From assembly GCF_017168335.1 (NCBI RefSeq), contig NZ_JABFAU010000016.1:35803-76983 (forward strand): a stretch of 41,181 nucleotides of DNA. The letters are read 5' to 3'. Positions 1-7,645 of this stretch are shown here, one piece after another. Position numbers and translations under genes: made by a program. The notes beneath the pieces were generated by a model. It had not been told where the DNA came from and searched no databases. It was given only the letters and a program-made list of their open reading frames with translations. Within the stretch, counting starts at the first letter, position 1. Each line of letters opens with the position of its first letter. The DNA comes from Rhodococcus sp. KRD162. GTDB taxonomy: Bacteria > Actinomycetota > Actinomycetes > Mycobacteriales > Mycobacteriaceae.

Positions 1-148
1 CCACCTGGCCGACCCAGGGGGGAGGGGGCGACCAGGGCTCGCGGGCACAGAAGTGCCGTCCGCCAATGTACAGATCATTTGCTGATCGGGCGGGATCACG
101 CCGATGTTTTTTGCGTCACGTTCAACTACTTTCCGATAACTACGACGC

Positions 149-1399
149 TCACTGCTTGTACGAGGCGAGGAAGTTGCCGAACCTCTCGATCGCCACCGCC
201 AGATCGCGAGCCCACGGCAGTGTCACGATGCGCACGTGGTCGTGTCCCGGCCAGTTGAATCCAGTGCCCTGAACCACCAGGATCTTCTCCTGTAGCAGCA
301 GATCCTGGACCAGCTTCTCGTCGTCGTAGATCTCGTGCACCTCGGGGTCGAGCTTCGGAAACGCGTACAGAGCGCCCCTGGGTTTGACGCACGAGACTCC
401 GTCGATCTCGTTGAGCTTCTGCCATGCGACGTCACGCTGCTCGAGCAGCCGACCGCCGGGCAGGATCAGATCCTCGATGCTCTGATAGCCACCGAGTGCA
501 ACCTGAATGGCATGTTGCGCAGGCACGTTGGGGCACAACCGCGTCGACGCCAGCAGGTCGATGCCCTCGATGAAACCTGCCGCGTGCTTCTTCGGGCCGG
601 TGATCGCGAGCCACCCCGCCCGGTAGCCGGCCACCCGATAGGCCTTGGACAACCCGTTGTAGGTCAGGCACAACAGATCCGGAGCCAAGCTCGCCAACGA
701 GGTGTGCTGTGCGTCGTCGTAGAGGATTCGGTCGTAGATCTCGTCGGCGAGCAACAGCAGCTGATGCTTTCGCGCCAGATCGACGATGCCCTGCAACACT
801 TCCTTCGAGTACACCGCACCCGTCGGATTGTTGGGGTTGATCACCAGCAGCGCGACGGTCTTCGGCGTGATCTTCGATTCGATGTCGGCCAGATCGGGGT
901 TCCACCCGTTGTCCTCGTCGCACAAGTAATGCACGGCCTTGCCCCCGGACAGCGTGGTCATCGCCGTCCACAGCGGATAGTCCGGGGCCGGGATCAGCAC
1001 CTCGTCACCATCGTCGAGCAATGCCTGCATCGTCATGGTGATGAGCTCGGACACCCCGTTGCCGAGGTAGATGTCATCGACGTCGAGCTCGGGAAAGCCG
1101 GGTTCGAGCTCGTAGCGGGTGACGATGGCCCGCCGCGCCGACAGAATGCCCTTCGATTCCGAGTAGCCCTGGGCCACCGGCAGAGCGGCGATCATGTCGC
1201 GCACGATCACGTCCGGGGCTTCGAATCCGAACGGAGCCGGGTTGCCGATGTTGAGCTTGAGGATGCGGTGCCCCTCGGCCTCGAGGCGGGCAGCGTGGGC
1301 GTGTACCGGTCCGCGGATCTCGTACAGCACGTTCTGCAGCTTGGTCGACTGCTGCAGCGTGCGATAACGCGGCTGGGAGTTGCTCTGCGGAGTGGTCAC
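149..1399 (-). CDS. PLP-dependent aminotransferase, alanine/aspartate type (Rv0337c-like)
   Basis: A 416-residue class I/II (fold type I) aminotransferase that transfers an amino group between an amino acid and a 2-oxoacid in the cytoplasm. The predicted PLP-binding lysine is K252 in the SKAYR motif, NPNNPTG is at about 188-194, and the PLP-contacting Asp lies in ADEIYD at about 218-223. Length and motifs fit the AlaA/Rv0337c family (alanine-pyruvate or aspartate transaminase); the amino-acid preference cannot be read from the sequence. The start is a GTG: an in-frame TGA lies two codons upstream, which rules out a longer protein. No clear Shine-Dalgarno precedes it, so the mRNA may be leaderless. 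The same gene neighbours the Fe-S reductase gene in mycobacteria. Here accessory genes (SDR, TetR, S9 peptidase and others) have come between them. Confidence 0.9.
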   Translation of the reverse strand: MTTPQSNSQPRYRTLQQSTKLQNVLYEIRGPVHAHAARLEAEGHRILKLNIGNPAPFGFEAPDVIVRDMIAALPVAQGYSESKGILSARRAIVTRYELEPGFPELDVDDIYLGNGVSELITMTMQALLDDGDEVLIPAPDYPLWTAMTTLSGGKAVHYLCDEDNGWNPDLADIESKITPKTVALLVINPNNPTGAVYSKEVLQGIVDLARKHQLLLLADEIYDRILYDDAQHTSLASLAPDLLCLTYNGLSKAYRVAGYRAGWLAITGPKKHAAGFIEGIDLLASTRLCPNVPAQHAIQVALGGYQSIEDLILPGGRLLEQRDVAWQKLNEIDGVSCVKPRGALYAFPKLDPEVHEIYDDEKLVQDLLLQEKILVVQGTGFNWPGHDHVRIVTLPWARDLAVAIERFGNFLASYKQ

Positions 1400-1464
1400 C
1401 CGTCATATCGTGCCAGGCGAACGGTCTCTGTTTCCACAAGGTTGTTTCGGTGCGCGGCATGCGG

Positions 1465-2370
1465 TCAACCGTGAGCCGGATCGGATCGGCGATACCACCA
1501 CGGTGCGGCGGCGGTCGGATCCAGGCCGACCAGGTCGTTCAGCTCGTCGAACAGCTCGAGTTCTCTCGCGTCGTCGTAGGACTCGTCCGAGGAGGCAGTC
1601 CGATGGTCGATCTCGACGTAATCGCCTCGCGGCCCGTCTGCCAGTGCGAGGTCGGCCAGGTTCCGGCCCGACACCTCGGGGGTGGACACTCCTGGAAGCG
1701 GTCGCAGGCTCGGCATCACCCGCCTCCACATGAACTGTGCGACGGTTCCGCGATTCCTCGCGAGCGCGGTCCCAGGCATCATTCCGGGATCGAAACACAT
1801 GGGTACGACGGATTTCGGTGCGCGCCGCGCAAGCTCGTGAGTGTGATGGAGCAGCGCGAGTTTGCTCGTCGAATATGCGGCACCTCCGTCGATGTCGCTA
1901 GTGATCGCCAATCGACCAGCCGATGCCCAGCGCGGCGCGGGCACCATGGCGTACGAGCGTCGGAACTGTCCGTAGTGCGTGCCGGATCCGACGTGCACGA
2001 CTGTCGTGTGGTGTAACTGCGGCGACAGCAGTGCAAGAAGCAGGTGTGGCGCAAGCACATTGACGGCAAACGTGAGTTCGTATCCGTCCGAACTTCGCGC
2101 GGCGGTGTCCACCGTCTGAATCCCAGCAGCCAAGACGACGCCCTGCAGTGGTCTGCTGATTTGCTCGACCGCTGCGCGTACCGACTTCAGGCTCGACTGG
2201 TCACAGACGACGTACGTCTGCCCGGGAATCGCCGTTTCGAGCTCGGCCAGCCGGCTGGCCGACCGCGCGGTGAGTACGAGGGAGTGACGCTCGGCCAGGT
2301 GCAACGCTGCTTGCTTACCGAGGCCCGAGGTGGCACCGGTGATCAGAACCGTAGTGTCATCAACTGTCAT
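1465..2370 (-). CDS. Short-chain dehydrogenase/reductase (SDR)
   Basis: An NAD(P)-dependent oxidoreductase of the classical SDR fold, about 301 residues. The glycine-rich cofactor motif TGATSGLG lies near the N-terminus and the catalytic YxxxK appears as YSTSK in the middle; a serine in GSGTHYG is likely the third catalytic residue. The substrate is unknown. I place the start at the ATG at 2370. The alternative GTG at 2388 would put the coding region across an inverted repeat shared with the divergent tetR gene. A TACAGT box ends 6 nt upstream of the ATG, which suits a leaderless transcript. The head-to-head arrangement suggests the TetR protein controls this gene. The C-terminal 40 residues are acidic and beyond the usual SDR core. 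Confidence 0.85.
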   Translation of the reverse strand: MTVDDTTVLITGATSGLGKQAALHLAERHSLVLTARSASRLAELETAIPGQTYVVCDQSSLKSVRAAVEQISRPLQGVVLAAGIQTVDTAARSSDGYELTFAVNVLAPHLLLALLSPQLHHTTVVHVGSGTHYGQFRRSYAMVPAPRWASAGRLAITSDIDGGAAYSTSKLALLHHTHELARRAPKSVVPMCFDPGMMPGTALARNRGTVAQFMWRRVMPSLRPLPGVSTPEVSGRNLADLALADGPRGDYVEIDHRTASSDESYDDARELELFDELNDLVGLDPTAAAPWWYRRSDPAHG

Positions 2371-2371
2371 T

Positions 2372-2388
2372 ATGTCACTGTATGACAC
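2372..2388. promoter_or_regulatory. Candidate TetR operator between SDR and tetR genes
   Basis: TGTCA at 2373-2377 and TGACA at 2383-2387 form a perfect inverted repeat with a 5-nt spacer. A wider pair, GTGTCAT at 2354-2360 and ATGACAC at 2382-2388, is also perfect. The site overlaps the presumed -10 and start of the SDR gene and lies just upstream of tetR, as expected for an autoregulated divergent pair. Confidence 0.45.
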
Positions 2389-2425
2389 AATTGCGCGCAG
2401 TGTCGAGGAGTGTTGTACTCGGGAG

Positions 2426-2980
2426 GTGTCAGCACCCTCCTCTCGACGTCAACTTCGCACTCGAGATCGACTGGCGTCCGCGGCATTGCGACTTTTCGCT
2501 GAGCAGGGCTACGACGACACCACTGTGGCGCAGATCGCGGACGGGGCGGACCTGTCCGCTCGTTCGTTCTTTCGGTACTTCTCAGACAAAGACGCGGTGC
2601 TGTTCTCCGGAGAAACTGCGTTGCTCGATGCTGTGGCAAGGGTCGTCGAAAATTACGCCGACGACCTCGGGGCACTGATGCACGATGCGCTGCACGCCGC
2701 TGCGGACGCGCTGGACCTCGATAGGGACGGCTTCGCGGTGCGCCACCGTGTCATCTCTGCGAGTGATCGACTGAGAGGGCGTGAGCAGGTGATTCAGCTG
2801 GACATGCTGGCGGCGCTGTCTGCTGGACTCGTCGCTGCTGGTGTCGAGCACGACGAAGCCTCGCTGACGTCGCGAATGACGATGGCGCTGTGGAACGAGG
2901 CGTGCGAACGCTGGGTTGCGTCGGGAATGCGTTTGGGCGATCACCTCGACGCCGTGCTGGCGGAATTCCGCAGCCTGTAG
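2426..2980 (+). CDS. TetR-family transcriptional regulator
   Basis: A 184-residue repressor-type protein with an N-terminal TetR helix-turn-helix (TVAQIADGADLSARSFFRYF, about residues 32-51) and an alpha-helical ligand domain. I start it at the GTG at 2426, which gives the usual 10-15 residue lead to the first DNA-binding helix. An ATG at 2372 would add 18 residues and overlap the operator region. Purine-rich AGGAG (2406-2410) and GGGAG (2421-2425) lie upstream, neither ideally spaced. It is divergent from the SDR gene and probably represses it. The ligand is unknown. Confidence 0.8.
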   Translation: MSAPSSRRQLRTRDRLASAALRLFAEQGYDDTTVAQIADGADLSARSFFRYFSDKDAVLFSGETALLDAVARVVENYADDLGALMHDALHAAADALDLDRDGFAVRHRVISASDRLRGREQVIQLDMLAALSAGLVAAGVEHDEASLTSRMTMALWNEACERWVASGMRLGDHLDAVLAEFRSL

Positions 2981-3020
2981 ACCGTAGTGGTTGTCGGTAA
3001 TGGGTGGAAGAATCGCAACC

Positions 3021-3725
3021 ATGTGCGGACGGTATGCCAGTACCCGGAGTGACACCGACCTCCAGGCGGTGTTCGACATCGCCGAGACCGTGGGCGAGGA
3101 GGTGCCGCCGTCGTACAACGTCGCCCCGACCCAATCGGTGCGGACGGTGCTCGAACGCGCGCCCAGCGGCGATCCCGAGTCCGACGCCGTGCGGCAGCTG
3201 CGGTCGGTGCGTTGGGGCCTGATCCCGTCCTGGGCGAAAGACGCGAAAATCGGTTCCCGACTGATCAACGCCAGGTCGGAAACCATCACCGAGAAGCCGT
3301 CGTTCAAAAAAGCAGCAAGCCGTCGACGCTGCGTCGTGCCTGCCGACGGGTACTACGAGTGGGAGAAGCGCGACGGGGGCAAAGTGCCGTACTTCCTGCA
3401 TACCGAAGGCGTGCTCGCGATGGCGGGTCTGTACGAACTCTGGCGAGATCCCACCAAGGCCGAGGACGACGAGAACAGGTGGGTCTGGTCGGTCACGGTG
3501 CTGACCTCGCCTGCAGCCGACGCGCTCGGTCACATTCACGATCGCTCGCCGGTCGTGCTACCACCGGATCTCCGCGCGAGCTGGCTCGATCCGACCGTGA
3601 CCGACCTGGGAGCGGTGCAGGACATGTTGGCAGCAATTCCCGAGCCGCGGCTCGAGCCCTACGAAGTGAGCACTGCGGTGAACAGCGTCAAGAACAACAG
3701 CCCGGAGCTGTTGACGCCGGTGTGA
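3021..3725 (+). CDS. SOS response-associated peptidase family protein (YedK/HMCES)
   Basis: A 234-residue SRAP-domain protein. Family members crosslink covalently, through the residue-2 cysteine, to abasic sites in single-stranded DNA and so protect them from cleavage; the link is later reversed. The start must be the ATG at 3021 because it places Cys2 (MCGRY) at the mature N-terminus after Met removal. Other conserved residues visible are N33 in YNVAPT, E113 in PADGYYEWEK and H173 in HIHDRSPVVLP. Length and motif order match the bacterial family. No LexA box is obvious upstream. It lies 40 nt after tetR on the same strand but with no functional link apparent. Confidence 0.93.
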   Translation: MCGRYASTRSDTDLQAVFDIAETVGEEVPPSYNVAPTQSVRTVLERAPSGDPESDAVRQLRSVRWGLIPSWAKDAKIGSRLINARSETITEKPSFKKAASRRRCVVPADGYYEWEKRDGGKVPYFLHTEGVLAMAGLYELWRDPTKAEDDENRWVWSVTVLTSPAADALGHIHDRSPVVLPPDLRASWLDPTVTDLGAVQDMLAAIPEPRLEPYEVSTAVNSVKNNSPELLTPV

Positions 3726-3728
3726 CGA

Positions 3729-3956
3729 TCAGGTGAGTCTCGTTCGGCAGATGTCGAGAATGGCGGCCCGCTCGTCGGGGGACAGATCCTCGGCAACCGG
3801 CGAATCGAGAATGCGACTCAGACGCTGGAAATAGGTGCGCCCGTCGACGCCGAATGCCACGTAGATGTCCTCGTCACTGCCGCCGCCGTACCCTTGCCAG
3901 GCTCGGCCGAAGGCCAGAATTTCGTGATCTACCGACTGGCTGCTGGTCCGGCGCAT
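3729..3956 (-). CDS. Small DUF3263-like protein
   Basis: A 75-residue protein resembling the short actinobacterial DUF3263 family, with the pattern ILAFGRAWQGYGG, then acidic residues, then VAFGVDGRTYFQRLSRIL. The family has no established function; the helical pattern could be a small DNA-binding or regulatory domain. GAGGGG upstream gives best spacing to the second of two adjacent ATGs (3956; the other is 3959). A longer version starting at 4019 would overlap the divergent peptidase gene and has no ribosome site. Convergent with the yedK gene, with three bases between the stops. Confidence 0.65.
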   Translation of the reverse strand: MRRTSSQSVDHEILAFGRAWQGYGGGSDEDIYVAFGVDGRTYFQRLSRILDSPVAEDLSPDERAAILDICRTRLT

Positions 3957-4056
3957 CATGTTCCCCTCGTGGTACCTGGCTTCCATCATCCTGGTCACGA
4001 TTGAAGGGCTGGTGAACACTGCGTTACGCCCGCGTCAGTTCACTAGGGTGGTGCTC

Positions 4057-5970
4057 GTGACCGCACTCGCCTTCGGATCCTGGCCTTCACCCATCACCGC
4101 AGCCGACCTGTCCTCGGCCGGCCATCCCATAGAGGGCGGCCGCTTCGTCGGTGGCGAAATATGGTGGTCGGAGCTGCGGCCGGCCGAAGGGGGAAGGACG
4201 GCCATCTGCCGTCACATCGACGGGGAAGTGCACCCGGTCCTGCCCGCCCCGTTCAACGCCCGCACACGAGTTCACGAATACGGCGGGGGAGCCTGGACCG
4301 CCACCGACGACGGCGATCTGGTGTTCGCAGAATTCTCCGACCAACGTCTCTACCGACTCACCCCCGGCGGGACGCCGACGCCGCTGACTGTGAAACCGGC
4401 TGTGGCGTCGAGCATCCGGTATGCCGAACTGTCGGTGGTCGGCAGCGACGTCATCGCAGTCCGAGAGACTCACGACGCCGGCGAGGTGTCCCGAGACATC
4501 GTGGCCGTCGACCTGGGCGGCGGCGGACTGCGCTCACTGGTCTCCGGCTCGGATTTCCTTGCGTTCCCGACCCTGTCACCCGACGGCACTCGCATTGCCT
4601 GGATTGCCTGGAATCACCCGCAGATGCCTTGGGATGGAACGGAACTGCGTGTTGCCTCCCTCGCCGATCCGGAGAACTGGACGGTGCTGCTCGGCTCGAC
4701 CGAGGAATCGGTCATGCAGCCGCAGTGGATCGACAACCATTCGCTGTACGCCATCAGTGACCGAACCGGTTGGTGGAACCTGTATTCGGTCGGTATCGAC
4801 GGGCCGGTGACCCCACTGCGGACGCTCGACGCGGACTTCGGGGCACCGCTGTGGCGGCTCGGATCCAGTTGGTACCAGGTGCTGGGTGACGGAACGTTGC
4901 TGACCGTGCGGACCGTCGGCACCGATACCCTCGCAGTACTCGACCCGGTATCTGGGACGCTGGACGATATCGAGCTCGACGGTGTGACCTCGGTGGGACT
5001 GGGCGGGAGTTCGGGATCGACCGTGCTGATCAAGGGCGGCGGAGCGCAGCTGGCCAACGGGCTCTTCGCCCTTGACCTCGAGTCTCGCCAACTGACCTGT
5101 GTACGTTCGAGTTTCGACTCGGTCCCCGAGAGCGCCCATCTGCCGGAAGGTCGGCAGGCGACGTTCCGCGGACCTCGGCGCGAGGTGCACGCCATCGTCT
5201 ACGCGCCGCGAAATCCGTCCTACGAGGGATTGGACGGCGAGCTCCCGCCGTACATCGCGTTCGTCCACGGCGGCCCGACGGCGCACGTGGTCCCCGCCCT
5301 GAACCCGTTGTTCGCCTACTTCACCAGCCGCGGCATCGGCGTCGTCGACGTGAACTACGGCGGCTCGAGCGGGTACGGCCGCGAATACCGCAATCGGCTG
5401 CGCGGGCAGTGGGGGGTCGTCGACGTCGAAGACACCATTGCCGCAGTGCAGGGGCTGGCCGAGAGCGGTCTCGCCGATCCACGCAGGTTGGCCATCGAGG
5501 GCGGCTCCGCGGGTGGTTGGACGGTGCTGGCCGCGTTGACTTCCTCGGACGTGTTCGCTTGTGGGGCATCGTATTTCGGTGTGGCCGAGCTGGAGCTGTT
5601 CGTCGCAGAAACCCACGACTTCGAGTCTCGATACATCGATGGGCTGATCGGACCACTGCCGGAGGCGATCGACCTGTACCGGACCCGTGCCCCGGTCAAC
5701 AACGTCGACGGACTCTCGTGTCCGGTGTTGCTCTTGCAGGGTTTGGACGACCCCATCGTGCCACCCTCGCAGGCCGAGAGGTTCCGAGACGCGATGGTGC
5801 AGAAGGGAATACCGCACGCTTACCTCGCCTACGAGGGCGAGTCGCACGGATTCCGGAAACTCGAAACACAGGTGAACGCGCGGGAAGCGGAACTGTCGTT
5901 CTACGGACAGGTCATGGGATTCACCCCGCCCGGAATCCCCGAGCTACAGCTGTGGCGTCCCGCGACGTGA
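4057..5970 (+). CDS. S9 family prolyl oligopeptidase / acylaminoacyl-peptidase
   Basis: A 637-residue cytoplasmic serine peptidase: an N-terminal beta-propeller (about 1-370, with TolB-like repeats such as TLSPDGTRIAWIAW) followed by an alpha/beta hydrolase domain (about 390-630). The predicted catalytic triad is S484 in GGSAGGW, D565 in LDDPIVPP and H597 in ESHGF. Such enzymes cut short peptides, often at the N-terminal acyl-amino acid or after proline. Start: the GTG at 4057 yields the MTALAFGSWPSPI beginning typical of actinobacterial homologues, with AGGGTGG just upstream. A longer frame from 3958 would add a pseudo-signal region overlapping the divergent gene. No signal peptide is predicted with the chosen start. 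Confidence 0.88.
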   Translation: MTALAFGSWPSPITAADLSSAGHPIEGGRFVGGEIWWSELRPAEGGRTAICRHIDGEVHPVLPAPFNARTRVHEYGGGAWTATDDGDLVFAEFSDQRLYRLTPGGTPTPLTVKPAVASSIRYAELSVVGSDVIAVRETHDAGEVSRDIVAVDLGGGGLRSLVSGSDFLAFPTLSPDGTRIAWIAWNHPQMPWDGTELRVASLADPENWTVLLGSTEESVMQPQWIDNHSLYAISDRTGWWNLYSVGIDGPVTPLRTLDADFGAPLWRLGSSWYQVLGDGTLLTVRTVGTDTLAVLDPVSGTLDDIELDGVTSVGLGGSSGSTVLIKGGGAQLANGLFALDLESRQLTCVRSSFDSVPESAHLPEGRQATFRGPRREVHAIVYAPRNPSYEGLDGELPPYIAFVHGGPTAHVVPALNPLFAYFTSRGIGVVDVNYGGSSGYGREYRNRLRGQWGVVDVEDTIAAVQGLAESGLADPRRLAIEGGSAGGWTVLAALTSSDVFACGASYFGVAELELFVAETHDFESRYIDGLIGPLPEAIDLYRTRAPVNNVDGLSCPVLLLQGLDDPIVPPSQAERFRDAMVQKGIPHAYLAYEGESHGFRKLETQVNAREAELSFYGQVMGFTPPGIPELQLWRPAT

Positions 5971-5984
5971 GGCTCGTCGACGCA

Positions 5985-6251
5985 TCACCGGGGCGGGTGG
6001 GCGCGCTTGGATTCGAGGAACTCGAGTAGGGCGCTGGGAATGGCGCAGTACTTACTGTTGCCCTCCGACAGCTTGCTGCCCACCTCGAACGCTGCCTTCG
6101 AGGGCCCGTCGTTTTCGAGGATGAGCGCACAGAGGCGCTCGTCGGTGCGGCCGGTCTCGCAGCATTGCTCGACGTGCGCTCGATCGTCCGGCGACAGAGC
6201 CGTCCACCACTTGTCGTAGCGGCGGAAGAGCCTGTCCGCGTCGTCGGTCAT
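5985..6251 (-). CDS. Small hypothetical protein
   Basis: An 88-residue charged, helical protein with no family I recognise. It contains a CC pair (VEQCCETG) and a later Cys (KYCAIP). GGAG lies five nucleotides before the ATG at 6251, which supports this start over a longer frame beginning at 6320. Convergent with the S9 peptidase, 14 bases between stops. Its function is unknown. Confidence 0.6.
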   Translation of the reverse strand: MTDDADRLFRRYDKWWTALSPDDRAHVEQCCETGRTDERLCALILENDGPSKAAFEVGSKLSEGNSKYCAIPSALLEFLESKRAHPPR

Positions 6252-6389
6252 GCCTGCTCCTACTTCTCGGGTGAGCCGTTCGATTCCGACGATACTCACG
6301 GTGTCCGATTCGTCCAGCATTGCGGGGCGATGTGGGGATTGTGCCGGGCGGGGACGTTACACCCGCCGTGTGGACCGTGTGCCTGTGGT

Positions 6390-6416
6390 GCCGGTAGTGC
6401 CGGTAGTGCCGGTAGT
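6390..6416. repeat. Three perfect copies of a 9-bp unit (GCCGGTAGT)
   Basis: A minisatellite-like run of GCCGGTAGT x3 lies in the 302-base stretch between the genes at 5985-6251 and 6554-7474. Nothing coding is visible in this gap. Its right-hand end is occupied by the palindromic element at 6456-6552. Confidence 0.7.
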
Positions 6417-6455
6417 GCTGAGCTCGCGCCCCCAGTGCTCACCGCGCCTCCGCTG

Positions 6456-6552
6456 CTGACCTCACACCCCCGCTGCCGACTTCACACCTTTAGTGCCGAC
6501 CGCGCGCCCGCGCTCGGAGGTGAACATACGCGCGCAGTCGGCAGCGGAGGCG
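6456..6552. repeat. Palindromic intergenic repeat, copy A
   Basis: The segment shares CCTCACACCCC, CGCTGCCGAC-like and GACCGCGCGCCC blocks with the element at 7564-7645. CCGCTGCCGAC (6470-6480) pairs with GTCGGCAGCGG (about 6538-6548). TGCCGACCGCGCG pairs, with one mismatch, with the CGCGCGCAGTCGGCA that ends the element. It abuts the 3' end of the AbiEi-like gene and may also act as its transcription terminator. Confidence 0.55.
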
Positions 6553-6553
6553 C

Positions 6554-7474
6554 TCACTCACCCCTTCGGGCACGGTCGGCAGCATCGCGGATCATTCGAT
6601 CGACCAGCTCGGGCTTGTCGAGGTCGGTCCAGGTCAATCGCACCACCTGGCGCCCGGTCCCACGTATGCGATCCTCGCGACGCTTCTCCTCCCACAACAC
6701 GTCTGCCGCAGACTTTCCCTCCGGTACGTAGCGCCCGTATTTGACCTTGCCGTCGAATTCGAGGACTGTTCCGATTGCCGGTAGCTCGAAATCCACGCGC
6801 CCGCAGCCACCTCGAGCATCGACGATCTGTACCTGCAGCTGCGGTGTGTAGCCCAGGCGATGGAGCAGCACTCGGGTGCGTGATTCGCCTACGCTCTCGG
6901 ATCGACCGTCCATGAAGTCGGCAACCTTGCGTGCCATGCGATTGCCCGGATGGTTCGGGCACGAATCCAGCGCCGCCGCAACGTGTTCGGTGGCCACACC
7001 GCGAGTTCGCGCGGCGACATCGGCGATACAGACCGCCGTCTCGAAATCGAGCGTGCGAGCGATGTCGGCGATGGTTCGTGCCAGTGCAGTCACTCGCACA
7101 CCGTCGATGTTGACGACTTCCTCGTCCGTGTACGGGGAGGTGTGCAGAACTCTGATGGCACTGCTACGTCCACCGCCGCGGGCGCGGTTGCGCGTGATGT
7201 GCACGCGGCTCAGATCGGCATTCCACATGTCGAGGCCGTGAAAGACCGCTGCTGACACGTGGCTGACGACGGCATCGGACGCCGTAGTTGCATCGAATAC
7301 AGCCTCTGCGATCACCCGATGCTTTTGTTCGGCAGTCAGCGAATCGAATTGCGCCCTGCTGACGAATCGTCCGGGCCGGAGTCGACGCCACGCCCTGGTT
7401 CGGCAGTAGCGTTGCAACTCGGCGTCGGAGGTGCCACGGGAAACCGCGTCGGATCGCGAGACGATGCGGATCAT
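6554..7474 (-). CDS. AbiEi-like antitoxin N-domain / Vsr-like endonuclease-fold protein
   Basis: A 306-residue protein of a common actinobacterial family: an N-terminal winged-helix AbiEi-type region (about 1-90), a middle helical region with the typical RVTALARTIADIAR segment, and a C-terminal DUF559/Vsr-like PD-(D/E)XK fold. In the last domain VDFELP, LEFDGKVKYG and EEKRREDRIRGTG are visible; E and D/K positions suggest an intact nuclease core. I start at the ATG at 7474; the TTG two codons upstream is also possible. No partner toxin (AbiEii nucleotidyltransferase) lies beside it, as is usual for these solitary genes. Its role is unknown; defence or DNA repair is only inferred. Both ends carry related palindromic repeats. 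Confidence 0.75.
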   Translation of the reverse strand: MIRIVSRSDAVSRGTSDAELQRYCRTRAWRRLRPGRFVSRAQFDSLTAEQKHRVIAEAVFDATTASDAVVSHVSAAVFHGLDMWNADLSRVHITRNRARGGGRSSAIRVLHTSPYTDEEVVNIDGVRVTALARTIADIARTLDFETAVCIADVAARTRGVATEHVAAALDSCPNHPGNRMARKVADFMDGRSESVGESRTRVLLHRLGYTPQLQVQIVDARGGCGRVDFELPAIGTVLEFDGKVKYGRYVPEGKSAADVLWEEKRREDRIRGTGRQVVRLTWTDLDKPELVDRMIRDAADRARRGE

Positions 7475-7563
7475 GAACAAATGCTCACCCGCACAGGTGC
7501 TTTCGACAAGCCCCGACTGCTCGATTGTGGATAACTGTAGGCCTGTGGATAGCCGGGTGCCCC

Positions 7564-7645
7564 AACCTCACACCCCTGCTGACGACCGCGCGCCCCCGCT
7601 CTGATGTGAGCGGGGGCGCGCAGTCGGTAAAAAGGGTGTGAGGTT
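7564..7645. repeat. Nested palindromic repeat, copy B, with strong hairpin (etfD terminator)
   Basis: Outer arms AACCTCACACCC (7564-7575) and GGGTGTGAGGTT (7634-7645) are perfect complements. Inner arms GCGCGCCCCCGCTC (7588-7601) and the matching 7608-7621 segment form a 14-bp stem with a 6-nt loop. It overlaps the etfD stop codon, so it probably ends etfD transcription on the minus strand. It shares sequence with the repeat at 6456-6552. Confidence 0.7.

Noticed and set aside
1..148. Possible gene or terminator at the left edge
   Set aside because: Short GC-rich sequence downstream of the aminotransferase with only a weak GGCAC/GTGCC stem and no convincing coding frame.
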